NCBI GenBank assembly: GCA_903632075.3
Contig: CAHIKZ030001813.1
Coordinates: 2,997,501-3,061,500 of the forward strand
Direction of reading: 5' to 3'
DNA length: 64,000 nucleotides
Origin: Acanthosepion pharaonis
Taxonomy: Eukaryota; Mollusca; Cephalopoda; Sepiida; Sepiidae
The position numbers and the translations under genes are program-made. Positions 34,577 to 45,494 of this stretch are shown one piece after another. The first letter of the stretch is position 1, and each line of letters starts with the position of its first letter. The notes below the pieces were generated by a model. The model was not told where the DNA came from. It was given only the letters and a program-made list of their open reading frames with translations, and made no database searches.

Positions 34577-34639
34577 TAATGTGTTCCAGAGATTACAACT
34601 GATGATTTTATTTATTCTTTCTCTTTAATACAACCCCTT

Positions 34640-34815
34640 ACCAGCTCATTATTGGGTAAGACAAGGTATTATATATTTGCACAAATTCTGATGTTAATTA
34701 ATGCATACCAGAGTTATAAAGTTCATAGTTTGGCTATGAAGGAGAGATGTTAGAGCTGTGAAATCTTGCATGCATTAATTTCAACTCTTCTTATTAATAA
34801 CTGCATTGCTCCTTT
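34640..34815. other. Unassigned stretch
   Basis: Between the RTE remnant and the mariner pseudogene. No structure seen. Confidence 0.35.
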
Positions 34816-34864
34816 CCAGGTAAACTGACATCTGACTGTACAAAGAATACTTGAAAAGAAAAAC

Positions 34865-35760
34865 TGTCGCGACTACTCTTGAAAATGGACAAAGTTTGGC
34901 ATCGTGGTGTTAACATGTCCTTACAGAAAAAGGGTTTAGCCCGCAAAGACATGCATGCTGACGTTGTTGCTATATTATAGAATGAAACATTATCAACAGT
35001 GCAAAAATGGTCAGCAGAATTTAGGAAGGGAGCGGAAGTCCTCCAACTGCTACCAATGAGGAAAACATTGATCATGTTCAACACATGGTGATAGATGACA
35101 GGTGACTGACTATAAATTAAATAGCCAATGTTATTAGCATATGCTGTAAGAGAATTGAAAATATTCTGCACAATGAACTTGGCACGACGAAATTCTTTGC
35201 TCAGTGGGTGCCACTTCATCTGACACCAGATCAATTTTATCAAGGGAAAATCTGACATTATTTGAAGCAAATCTAGCTGGTTTCCTTGAGAATTTCTTAA
35301 ACCAGGACGAATGATGACTTAATCACTTTCAATCAGAGATAATCAGACAATCCATGCAGAGGAAACATCCTTGAGGCATTTACAAAGGGTTATCAAGACC
35401 AAACGACCAAGATAAGTGATGATATCTTGATAGCTTGATTTTATCAAGACAATACTCCAATGCAAAGGTCTTGGATTCAATGGCTGATGTTTGTGACTGT
35501 GGCTTTCAACTGGTTCTCCCGATTTGGTCCCATCTGAATATAATCTGTTCTTCAAAATAAAAAAAACACTTGGCCGGAAATCAGTATCGCTGTGATGGTG
35601 ATGTTTGACCAATGGGGTCTAAGCACTGCAACACCAATGGAAAAAGTGTGTGGACCGAAAGTGAGGGGTATGTTGAAAAATAAACCTCATTTGATCGAAT
35701 TCTATGAAAGTATGTTGGACAGCATATAAATATTTCAGCCGACTCTTGTATATTCAGTGT
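34865..35760 (+). pseudogene. mariner (SETMAR-like lineage) transposase pseudogene
   Basis: Starts at an ATG near 34884 with 'MDKVWHRGV'. With frameshifts it then gives 'LSTVQKWSAEFRKGSGSPP', 'ATNEENIDHVQHMVIDDR', 'RIENILHNELGTTKFFAQWV', 'HLTPDQ', 'YQDNTPMQRSW' (second catalytic Asp region) and a 'F-SRFGPI' remnant of the third. It covers almost the full transposase and decays mainly by frameshift. The order of motifs matches the mariner group to which vertebrate SETMAR/Hsmar1 belongs. It ends shortly before a (TA)n tract. Confidence 0.7.
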
Positions 35761-35767
35761 TTATATT

Positions 35768-35772
<5 letters not shown>

Positions 35773-35845
<73 letters not shown>
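35773..35845. repeat. (TA)n microsatellite
   Basis: About 35 TA units directly before the palindromic element. Confidence 0.95.
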
Positions 35846-35850
<5 letters not shown>

Positions 35851-36018
35851 AGCTCAAACACTAATATTCTATGGTTATAATTTATAACATTCGAATCGTA
35901 ATCACGATCCAATTCATCAGACCTAAAAATTACTTTGTAGGTTTGATGAATTGGATCGTGATTAGGATTCTAATGTAATAAATTATAACCATAAAATATT
36001 AGTGTTTGAGCCTTTTAT
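35846..36018. mobile_element. Palindromic MITE, 80-bp arms, between (TA)n tracts
   Basis: 35846-35925 and 35938-36018 are nearly perfect reverse complements (ends 'ataaaagctcaaacac' and 'gtgtttgagccttttat') around a 12-bp loop. (TA)n or TA-rich sequence lies on both sides. A transposon that targets TA inserting into (TA)n would produce this layout. Confidence 0.65.
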
Positions 36019-36133
36019 ATTATATTATATTATGTATATATATATATATAGTTTATATATATATATATAAACTATATATATTATATTCTTGCTCTTTCCT
36101 GGAAATTGAACTCTACCTGAATTCTATCACCTT

Positions 36134-36168
<35 letters not shown>

Positions 36169-36210
36169 GAAATATATAGATAGAGAGAGAGGGAAATATA
36201 TATGATAGAA

Positions 36211-36293
<83 letters not shown>

Positions 36294-36329
36294 GTTTTTT
36301 TCATACATTTTAAATCAATTAATTTATAA

Positions 36330-36370
<41 letters not shown>

Positions 36371-36375
36371 ACCAC

Positions 36376-36435
<60 letters not shown>
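36019..36435. repeat. Cluster of (TA)n tracts
   Basis: At least five TA tracts separated by short unique spacers, including a 'gatagagagagag' stretch and an inverted pair, 'tatagtttatatat' and 'atatataaactata', at 36042-36078. Confidence 0.9.
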
Positions 36436-36436
<1 letters not shown>

Positions 36437-36439
36437 CCC

Positions 36440-36985
36440 TGAGTAGAGAAGCAGTTCCAGAAAGTGTAATTTTTTATCTGTTGAAAGAGGAATATTGCTA
36501 ATGTGCTTGTTTGTACCTTTCTTAATCATACCGACGATCCGACGATCTCAATTATTATGGGTCAAACAGTAGTTTTAAGGTATCACATTATTTCAGTTTC
36601 AAATTCTATTTACGTATTCTTTAACATATATATTTTATTTGGTGACACAGCCATATCTATGAGAAATCACTTTTTCTGTCTTTAATGACTATATCCGGTA
36701 TGGTATTTTTATGCCTGACACTATGAACAATGAATTGTGACTTCACGGCCTTCTCAGATTGATTCAGGATGATGTCCTTACAATTTTTCAGCATATGACG
36801 CACGATAACATTGACATGTCTTCCAATAAACATACTGAACAATATTTGTTTATTGATCGTTCGGTGTTCAGATTGGACAACCAGACACTAAATAGTCAAC
36901 CATCTGCAACCTACAAATTGAGTCTGTACCATATTTTATTATTTTCCGAGTAATTCGCAATAAGTTTTGTTCTTCTGCTGCTATT
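36440..36985. other. Unassigned stretch
   Basis: The 61-codon minus frame at 36657-36842 (with 'HVNVIVRHMLKNCKDIILNQ') is compositionally protein-like, but I cannot place it. Confidence 0.35.
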
Positions 36986-36989
36986 ATGC

Positions 36990-37310
36990 ATGCTTCGGTC
37001 TCTGCTTTTATCCCTGCACACTTCAGTGACGTGACATGAGAACTTGATGGCATCCATGCAATTGTCGTAAGGAAATGTGCTCCTGAACTAGCTTCTAATT
37101 TCTCCAAACTTTACAGTAAATGCCTTGCAGCTTCTTGTTTTCTAGCTTCAAATTCTCTTGTCTAGATCCTGTCTTTAAGAACACAGGTAACCTTCTGATC
37201 CCTCGAGTTATCGTCCTATTAGTCTTTTTCCTCTTTTTATCAAAGTACTAGACGTTGTGTTCAGATAAACAATATGGCTTTCGTTTCTCTGAGGTGAAAT
37301 GAGGAAAAAA
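36990..37310 (+). pseudogene. LINE (Jockey/CR1-like) fragment before the RT domain
   Basis: 'aggaaatgtgctcctgaact', 'tcaaattctcttgtc', 'tcgtcctattagtctttttc' and 'gataaacaatatggctttcg' match in order the segment 43245-43505 of the fuller LINE copy (encoding 'KKCAPEL', 'RPISLLPLF' and 'KQYGFR'). It ends in a poly-A/poly-T patch at 37300-37327. Confidence 0.7.
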
Positions 37311-37319
37311 AAAAAAAGT

Positions 37320-38340
37320 TTTTTTTTGTTTATATCTACATCGATATTCGTTACATCTGAGTTCATATTGACCCTGAAACATTTTTTTTCTTTCCAGGTG
37401 TTTTTAAATTGTTTTAACCATGTGTCTTCGTTTTTTTTTTTTTTATGATTTTAGTTTAATTTCTTGGTTTGATATTTTATCTGCTTCCTTCACCGCGGAT
37501 TTTAGTTCGTTTACTATTATTATTATTATTGTTCGAAAGAGTGGCTTACCAAAAAGGTGTTAATGGTGTACAAATATACGAAGTAAATATGCCCTTCATG
37601 ACACCCAATCTGATAAGGGTATACGAGAGGCTTGCATCACAATCAAATGTACGCCATATGGTGGCAGATTGATAAAATCAACGCATAAACAGGCAGGCGA
37701 AGCTCCGTTGGAATTATTTTCAGGTCGGGTAACTCAGTTTGCTCAGCTGGCCTCTGATTGAGGATGTTCCTAATTATTTAGCTGTGACTCCTACAGGAGT
37801 CACAAGAACCTCTTAGCGGACAAGAAACTCTTAACAATATGCCATGGTGGGTCCACACCCCTCCCGCTCAAGAATAGAGATACACAGTGCATTTACCTGA
37901 GAAGACATGCTCAATTGGTCAGGATCAAACAAATCTGTGGTGCTGAAAAGAATATTTACTGCAGTATTTAATTAACTTTCTCCAAGACAAAACATTTATA
38001 TGTTTACACCTCCAGTCACGATTAGGAGCCATGAGAGGTATGCCTAATGTAGTATCTATGTAATTAATTAATTTATTTATTTATCTATTTATTTAATTAT
38101 TATTATTATTATTATTATTTCCTTCGATTTCTGGTGTATATATATTTCCTTTCGGATCCCAACCAGCGATATAAGGTCAGAAATGGCAGCATGACATATT
38201 CATCTGAGCATTTTATGAGAAAAAATAAACTAAGATCACAGACAAAAAAGTAACCTAGGGTCACACAGATTTTACCTTCGTAAGGTGTTGGCTGTATTTC
38301 TGAGTACATTTCTTTGTATTTCTTTAAGGCTTACGCTACC
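37320..38340. other. Unassigned stretch
   Basis: Contains poly-T runs and (ATT)n near 37508-37530 and 38098-38120. The plus frame 37469-37672 has no known motif. Confidence 0.4.
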
Positions 38341-38384
38341 AGGAATACCTTCAATAAATCTATCGGAACGTTTTTTAATCAACC

Positions 38385-38828
38385 CTGAGGTATTTATGAG
38401 GTATTGGCAAACCATTTCTTTCTTATTTCTCATTGAAACATCTCCTATAGGATATTTCCCACATTCCACACGATCAAAACAGAATAGTCCATTATTTATG
38501 AGGTATTGGCAACCCATTTCTTTCTTTATTTCTCACTAAAACATCTCTTGTAGGACATTTCCCTCATTCCACACGATCAAAACAGAATAGTCCATTATTT
38601 ATGAGGTACAGGCAACCCATTTATTTCTTTATTTCTCACTAAAAGATCTCTTATAGAAATTTTCCCTCTTTCCACACGATCAAAACAGAATAGTCCATTA
38701 CTTAAGAGGTACTGGCAACCCCTTTTCTTTCTTTATTTCTCACTAAAAAACATCTCTAATAGGACATTTCCCTATTTACACATGATCAAAATAGAATTGT
38801 CCATTTTTTGTGAGGTATTGGCATGTCG
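38385..38828 (+). repeat. Satellite-like tandem array, about 103 bp x 4
   Basis: Units start with 'atttatgaggtattggcaac' near 38392, 38494, 38597, 38700 and (partial) 38806. Each contains 'tttctcactaaaacatctc' and 'cacacgatcaaaacagaata'. The first and last units diverge most, as is usual at array edges. No coding. Confidence 0.85.
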
Positions 38829-39056
38829 TAACGTATTTGATACTTAAGATATCGTATTAAACGTATTAAAAAACGTATAAGCGAATGAAAATCAAAACTT
38901 CTGGCACAATCCTAAATCCCAAACTAGTAAAAGAAATTTGAAATATCTACTATAATAAGGACATCTCATAACATAATCAACTTCCTGTGATTTTTTATTC
39001 CAATTTGATTCCTAATTTTCTCTGTACAATTCAGCATAAAAAGCTCCAAATAGCGC

Positions 39057-39172
<116 letters not shown>

Positions 39173-39179
39173 TGATGTA

Positions 39180-39802
39180 CCTCCAAATATTCGCTATAGA
39201 ATGAACATACATGATGAAAAATGCTCCAAACTTAAAAACTATTTTTTATCGTCAAATTCTTTGATTATTAAATTATATTTTTGATCACTTTTAAAACGTT
39301 CGAAATTTTTGTTAAAATGTTGCTTTTTGCGTCAACGGAAGACAATTAATTATATATATAGGAAATTTTAGGGCCTTTTTGTAGTGAAAAACATATATTT
39401 GGAAATTCTTGCAAAAATCGAATAAATTTTCAGAACTTATTCACAAATGAATTGTTTTATTTTAGCAATGTTTCTTTTTTTTTTAGAAAATATGAGTTAA
39501 AACTTTTTTTTACATCCCCATTTATTTATTTTTATTAAATTTAGATAAATTAATATTTGCAACGGTTAATGTTTATATTAATTATAAACAGGAGACGATG
39601 CAGAATTTTAAATCATCATTTTTTTTTATTTTTATATATTTTCTTCTGCTCTGAATCGTAAAATAAAAAAATGAAATAAAACTAAGATATTATTTAATTA
39701 GAAAAGCTTTTAATTGCTTTTATGACTAAAATAAATAACATTTTATAACATGTTTACCTTATAATTTTTGAATAAATTATATATAAATATATATATTTAT
39801 AA

Positions 39803-39841
<39 letters not shown>

Positions 39842-40367
39842 TAGATAGATTTATATAGATACAACGATCCCAAAATAAATAATAAAATATATGTATTTTT
39901 CCTCAGTTTCTTCTTTAAATAATTTTATAACTTTTTAAACTTAACACAAAATAAAATTAAAATTGGTAATTTTTAATTTCCATTTTTATTGTAAAATTTA
40001 ATATTAATTAATCAGAATGATTTACATTTTAGTCTAACCCTAACATTAAGCAATTAATAATTATAACCAAGATTCGTTGTCAAGTTTTTTGAATTCTCGT
40101 ATATTGTATTTTGATTGGTCATTTTTGAATTCTCATATACTTATATTTTGATTGGTCATTACAGCTTATATAACAGTGGTCCCCTATCGAGAGATAATTT
40201 GTCGATTTGAACCCTTTAAACCTCTTTATTCTATATTCAACACCATCACTTGATAAGAAACCAGAAATGCTGAAACAAAATAGGTATTTTTGTAGTAATT
40301 TTATAACATGTTTATGTTATAATTTTCGAATAAATTATATATAAATGTATATATTTATAAATATAAT

Positions 40368-40370
<3 letters not shown>
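39180..40370. repeat. Very AT-rich block with direct repeats
   Basis: About 64 bp at 39741-39805 (including 'gaataaattatatataaat') recur at 40302-40366 in the same orientation, some 560 bp apart. Within it, 'ttgattggtcatt' with upstream 'gaattctc' is duplicated in tandem near 40090-40160. The direct repeats could be ends of an element, but no coding sequence lies between them. Confidence 0.6.

Positions 40371-40408
<38 letters not shown>
40371..40408. repeat. (TA)n microsatellite
   Basis: About 17 TA units. Confidence 0.9.
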
Positions 40409-40410
<2 letters not shown>

Positions 40411-40514
40411 AAAGAACAGTAAAATATATAATCCGGTGTTCTTATAGATATTTTTATTTTTACAAAATAGTGCTCGATGTAAATTTACAGAGCATTAATA
40501 TTATAAATGGATTT

Positions 40515-40515
40515 A

Positions 40516-40582
<67 letters not shown>
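40515..40582. repeat. (TA)n microsatellite
   Basis: About 33 TA units, ending immediately 5' of LINE sequence. Confidence 0.95.
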
Positions 40583-40585
<3 letters not shown>

Positions 40586-40589
40586 CGAT

Positions 40590-41670
40590 CCCAAAAGAAA
40601 TCCTAAACCAGACTTTAAAAAATGACCCAAACCCTTTAACATTTCAATTTCTAACATCCGTGGCATTAGAACCATCTTCTGCAGTGTTGACTCATTCCTT
40701 GTTGCGAACTGCCCGGATATACTGGCTCTCTGTGAGACTAACCTTGACTCTTCTACCCCCTCCTCTGACCTCTCGATCCCCGGCTACCTTCCACTCCTTA
40801 GAAAAGACTCTCAAACCCATATGCATGGCCTGGGTGTATACGTCAAGGACCATCTCCCGCTGGCAAGAGAGCTGTCTCTTGAATCTCCAGACCATTCGTA
40901 TATGTGTCTGCAGCTATCCCTTCCCAATGCTGTAAGCTACCTCTTCTTCCTTTATCGCTCTCCATCCTCCCAAGACTGTGGTGTACTCGAATGCATTTCT
41001 GACAGCATTGACAAGGCTCTTTCTCTCTCCATCCGTTTGCTCGCATATTCGTGTTTGGCGATTTTAACGCCCATCATACCAAGTGGCTTAAAAACACTAC
41101 TACTGACCTTGCAGGCATACAAACCTTTAATTTTTCAATTTCTCAATCTGTTACGCAAATAGTTGACTTCCCCACACGTTTTCCCTACAATCTGGATGGT
41201 AAGGCTTCTCTTCTTGATCTATGTTTTACCTCCATCCCCGAGTCCTATAGCGCCACGCAGCTCTACCTTCTTGGCAACTCCGATCACGCTGTAGTGTTTG
41301 TCAACATCTCCTTCAACTCCACCTCCTGCAAAGAACCTCCTACCACTAGAACATCGTTCTGCTATCAACGAGCAGACTGGAATTCGTTCCGGGATTTCAT
41401 TCGCGACGTCCCCTGGGACGTTGTCTTCACACTCCACGTTCAAGAATGTGCTTCCGAGGTCTCCTCCTGGGTTAAAGCTGGAACCTAGGCTTTCATCCCC
41501 TCAAAGAAATATAAGGTCAAATTGCGCTCCTCCCCCTGGTTCTCCGCTGCTTGCTCAGCTTCCATTGCCCATAGGAATCACTTTTTCCACCTTCATCGTA
41601 ACGACATGTCTGATTGCAATAGACGTCTCTTTGTCTCTGCTCGTAACGAGTGTAAGAGTGTCCTCAATGA
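40590..41670 (+). pseudogene. LINE (Jockey/CR1-like) endonuclease domain, 5' half of a split copy
   Basis: Three overlapping frames carry an AP-like endonuclease in order: 'ALCETNLDSS' (catalytic Glu) with codons from 40731, 'GLGVYVKDHLPLARE' (40822-40866), 'YLFFLYRSPSSQD' (40937-40975), 'FGDFNAHHTKW' from 41051, 'LDLCFTSIP' (41212-41240) and 'NSDHAVV' (41276-41296). The Glu, Asp-Phe-Asn and Ser-Asp-His signatures are all intact. Frameshifts near 41040 and a TAG near 41487 break the ORF. This enzyme nicks target DNA for target-primed reverse transcription. The copy is interrupted at 41670 and resumes at 42885. ORF1 is absent. Confidence 0.85.
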
Positions 41671-42025
41671 TTGAGTTTGGTTTGGTTTGTTTTACGTCAT
41701 ATCAACCTCAATGGGTCATTTAATGCCGACAACTTTTTTTTCTGGTAATATTTTTGTTTTGTCAAAACTATTTCTGTTAATATTTTTTTACTCAAAAATG
41801 TATAGCTGGCAATACTATTTTTTTCAAAGCCGTATAGCTGGTATTATTTTTAAAAAACGTATAGCTGGTAATTGTATTTTTTCTTTAAAAATGTATTGCT
41901 GGTAATATTTTATGATGCTTTTTACCTCAGTTTCGGGGTTAACTATTTTCCCATAGCTGGGTTGGTTGGTTGGTTGGGTTTTATGGCAGATCAACCACAG
42001 TGGGTCATTTAATGCCAAATTAAGT

Positions 42026-42028
<3 letters not shown>

Positions 42029-42110
<82 letters not shown>
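42029..42110. repeat. (TA)n/(CA)n microsatellite inside copy 3
   Basis: About 29 TA units followed by about 11 CA units. Absent from copy 1. Confidence 0.95.
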
Positions 42111-42111
<1 letters not shown>

Positions 42112-42144
42112 TATACCACATATATTAAATATACAGTACTATTA

Positions 42145-42595
42145 AACGTATAGCTGGAAACATTATTTTTGCAAAAACGTATAACTGGCAACATTATTGT
42201 TTCAAAAAAGTATAGCTGGCAACATTATTGTTTCAAAAGCGTATAGCCGGCAACATTATTGTTTCAAAAATGTATAGCTGGCAACATAATTGTTTCCAAA
42301 AAACGTATAGCTGGTAAAATTATTGTTTCAAAAACGTATAGCTGGCAACATTATTGTTTCAAAAAACGTACAGCCGGCAACATTATTGTTTCAAAAACGT
42401 ATAGCTGGCAACATTATTTTTTTACAAAAAACGTGTAGCTGGCAACATTATTCTTTCAAAAACGTATAGCTGGCAACATTATGGTTTCAAAAATGTATAG
42501 CTGGCAACATTATTGTTTCAAAAACGTATAGCTGGAAACATTATGGTTTCAAAAACGTATAGCTGGCAACATTATTGTTTCAAAAACATTATCTG
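42145..42595 (+). repeat. Minisatellite array, 30-32 bp x about 14
   Basis: Unit core 'tatagctggcaacattattg' plus 'tttcaaaaacg'. Spacers vary by 1-3 bp and single substitutions (agccggc, ataactgg) mark individual units. Confidence 0.9.
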
Positions 42596-42884
42596 AGGCC
42601 TTGCTGTTGGACGTAGTTTATCGTCATACCCAGGACGCGGATGTAGTTTACCGCCATACCCAGGAGGCGGATGTAGCTTATTGTCATACCCAGGGAAAGA
42701 GCTGAAAAATCTAGTTCACTATTTGCCCATAGCTGGGACCCTAACAGGTGCTACCACCCCGGGTCAAGGTGGACCTGGGAACAGCAGCAATTAAGAGGTG
42801 ATTCCACGCTCCTCAAAACCTCCTGATCAGAGGCCTTGCTGTTGGATGCAGTTTAACGTCATACCCAGGACATGCCCTCAATGA

Positions 42885-44787
42885 AGCAAAGTCACTTTTT
42901 GCTGCTCGAATGAAAGAACGTATTGCATCTCGCAAATTCGGCTCCAAGGATTATTGGCGTCTCTGCAAGAGCGTACTTAACAATAGTAAACCCTTTATAC
43001 CTCCTTTGTTCAACCAATTTGAGGTTCTGACCTCTTCTGCCGACAAGGCTGAATGCTTTGCTCGGAAATTCTAAATCAGTTCAACGCTCGACTCTTCAGG
43101 TGTATCCACACCCGATTTCCCCCTTAGAACTGAGGCTCTATTGAGTGAGCTGCACATAACCCCGTCATCGGTGGTGGGCATCATCTCTAAATTAGACCCC
43201 CACAAGGCTAGTGGTGGAGATGGGATACCAGCCATTGTCCTGAAGAAATGTGCGCCTGAACTGTCCCCTTCCCTCTCCAAATTATATAACTAGTGCCTCA
43301 ATGAATCTTGTTTTCCACCCTGTTGGAAGTCCTCATCCGTTGTTCCTGTTTGTAAGAACTCTAGAGACCCTTCTCACGCTTCTAATCACCGCCCTATCAG
43401 TCTCCTACCCCTCTTCGGTAAAGTCTTTGAAGCTTAATCAACGCCGAAGTGGTTATGCACCTTACATCCCATAATCTGCTCTCTGACAAGCAATATGGTT
43501 TCCGCTTTGCCCGTTCTACAGCTGATGTGCTTACGGCCATAACTGAAATTGTTTTCCAAGCACTTCATAATAACGGAAAAGCTCGTGCCGTGGCACTTGA
43601 TATCTCCAAAGCGTTTGATAGGGTTTGGCATACCGGCCTTCTTCACAAGCTTCAGAGTTATGGAATTACAGGTCGATTGTTCGACTTAATACAATCATTC
43701 CTGTCGAACCGTACATTGAAGGTCGTTCTCAACGGATTCTCCTCCAGCTCCTATCCGACGAACGCAGGTGTTTCCCAAGGCACTATCCTAGGCCCTACTC
43801 TGTTCCTTATCTTCATTAACGATCTTCCTGATGTCATAGGTTCCCAAGTAGGCATCTATGCGGACGACACTAATATTTACTCCTGCCTCAAAAACAAATC
43901 TAGTGTTGCCGACAAAACTAACCTGGCCGTTTCTTGAAAAGGACCTCTAATAGGTTGTGGACTAGGGCAGGAAGTGGCTGGTTAACTTTAATGCGTCAAA
44001 AACAAAACTGCTCTCTATTTCTCACCAGAGAGAACCATCCTTGCCTCCCATTAGAATGTCTGACGCTCAACTCCACGAGAGCACCTCTTTGCGACTGCAC
44101 GGTCTCACACTGTCCGCTGACCAGAGATGGGACGAATACATTGAGTCAATAGCTTCGTCCACCGCTAGCAAAGTTGGCTCCCTGTGCCGCGCCAGGAAGT
44201 TTTTCTCGCCGTGGTCAATCCTTCAACTCTACAAATCATCCATTCGCCCTTGCATGGAGCATTGCTGCCATATATGATCTGGAGTCCCTTCTAATTGTCT
44301 CAAGGTCCTTGATAAAATCAAAAGATCCTGTAATTGGCCCTGATCTGGCATCTCATCTGCAGTCACTCTTTTACAGACGTGCCGTTGCCTCCCTCTGTCT
44401 TTTTTACAAATACTTTCACGGGAACTGCTCCGATTAGCTCCTTTCGCTGGTTCACAGACTTCATGAATTTAAGCGTTCAACTAAGCTGGCATCTCGCTCT
44501 CACCCTTTCACTGTCTAAACTGTTAACTGCAGCCGTCTCTTCTACTCCAATAGCTTCATGTCTCACACTTCTCGCCTGTGAAACTCCCTCCCCATTTCTT
44601 GTTTTCCTGATAGCTATAATCTCCAATTATTCAAATGTAACGTCAATCGACGTCTCCAGATGCCCCGATCTATCCCCTAACCTTCTCTTCATGCTTTCCT
44701 CTATCAATCCTCTTTGTTCTTGCTCCAACTCTGTAACCCCTTGCGTGCTAATGGCTTCCCGCCTTGCTCGGTATTGAATGCTTAAAA

Positions 44788-44788
<1 letters not shown>
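42885..44788 (+). pseudogene. LINE (Jockey/CR1-like) reverse transcriptase and C-terminus
   Basis: Pre-RT region 'ERIASRKFGSKDYWRLCKSV' at 42930-42980 and 'VVGIISKLDPHKASGGDGIP' at 43172-43230. The 162-codon open frame 43449-43937 holds the RT core: 'KQYGFRFARSTADVL', 'ALDISKAFDRVWH' with the first catalytic Asp at residue 51, 'GVSQGTILGPTLFL' at residues 107-120, and 'YADD' at residues 137-140. After frameshifts, the tail has 'SSIRPCMEHCCHI' and 'SLCLFYKYFHGNC', ending at a poly-A and (TA)n. The YADD core is intact, so this copy is fairly young. Stops elsewhere make it inactive. Confidence 0.9.
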
Positions 44789-44844
<56 letters not shown>

Positions 44845-44851
44845 GTGTGTA

Positions 44852-44925
<74 letters not shown>
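44789..44925. repeat. (TA)n and (TG)n microsatellite after the LINE tail
   Basis: Poly-A continues directly into about 25 TA units, a short TGTGTATGTC spacer and about 30 TG units. Confidence 0.95.
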
Positions 44926-44926
<1 letters not shown>

Positions 44927-45205
44927 ATATATAGAAAATAGGAACGAACTCGTTAGGTAAATAATCCAAAGTTCTTTAGTATTTTTGTTATTATTAAAAA
45001 AAAAAAACAGTGCTCAATACAAAAGTATAGCCTAAATATAATTATTTATTTAAAATATGATTCCATCGCTACATAAGAGTTCTCATGTTTCAAAACAAGA
45101 ACGAAAACTTCAATATAATTATTTGAATTAAATTGAATTAAAGTACAAAGCTCTGTTCCATCTTCAAGCGAAATTTTTTTGGATTCCCAAAAAACATTGG
45201 ATTCA
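44926..45205. other. Unassigned stretch
   Basis: No element recognised. Confidence 0.4.
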
Positions 45206-45206
45206 A

Positions 45207-45242
45207 AAAACATTCTTACGAAAGATAAACACCCTCCGATAT

Positions 45243-45307
<65 letters not shown>

Positions 45308-45424
45308 AATAAAAACCTTCATTTCAACCTTTGGAAGTAAAGTCTGATGATCCAGAGCCCTGTTAAAGGGGTTGTGGTGAAATAACTTATTACATGGAAC
45401 CTTAAGGTGGCCTGTTTTTATCAA

Positions 45425-45469
<45 letters not shown>

Positions 45470-45493
45470 GTTTATCTTTCGTAAGAATGTTTT
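45207..45493. mobile_element. Foldback element with (TA)n inside both arms
   Basis: The 37-bp ends 45207-45243 and 45457-45493 are reverse complements with about two mismatches (left contains 'cattcttacgaaagataaac'). Both arms continue inward as (TA)n (45241-45303 and 45427-45460). The 120-bp centre is unique. Together about 90 bp of each side could pair. Confidence 0.65.
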
Positions 45494-45494
45494 A

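Larger units (their letters stand above)
41962..42718. mobile_element. Minisatellite-bearing element, copy 3, nested in copy 2
   Basis: About 757 bp between direct repeats of 19 bp (41943-41961 and 42719-42737, one mismatch) that are part of the outer copy. Starts with (GGTT)n and 'gatcaaccacagtgggtcat', contains (TA)n/(CA)n at 42029-42110, an array of some fourteen 30-32-bp units 'acgtatagctggcaacatta' (about 42145-42595), and three terminal repeats each ending 'cataccc-agg'. Length is within 10 bp of copy 1 despite different array sequences. Confidence 0.7.
41671..42875. mobile_element. Minisatellite-bearing element, copy 2 (outer), itself interrupted by copy 3
   Basis: Flanked by a perfect 9-bp duplication CCTCAATGA (41662-41670 and 42876-42884) that falls within the LINE frame. 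The left end is 'ttgagtttggtttggtttgt', then 'cgtcatatcaacctcaatgg' and a short array of 'tgtatagctggcaat'-type units. After copy 3 the 3' region resumes near 42720 and shares 'ctcctgatcagaggccttgc' and 'catacccagga' with copy 1. Removing 41671-42884 restores a continuous LINE order, which fixes the boundaries well. Confidence 0.75.

Noticed and set aside
36657..36842. Small conserved protein (minus frame)
   Set aside because: It looks protein-like in composition but is 61 codons with no recognised domain, so I did not call it a gene.
39741..40366. LTR retrotransposon bounded by direct repeats
   Set aside because: Repeats are only about 64 bp, lack TG...CA ends, and enclose no coding sequence or primer-binding site.
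42145..42595. CRISPR-like array of 30-bp units
   Set aside because: There are no unique spacers between repeats. The units are directly adjacent, vary in length and lie in animal DNA inside a mobile element.
43449..43937. Host gene encoding a reverse-transcriptase protein
   Set aside because: The frame is part of a LINE that has stops before and after it and no introns or independent start context.
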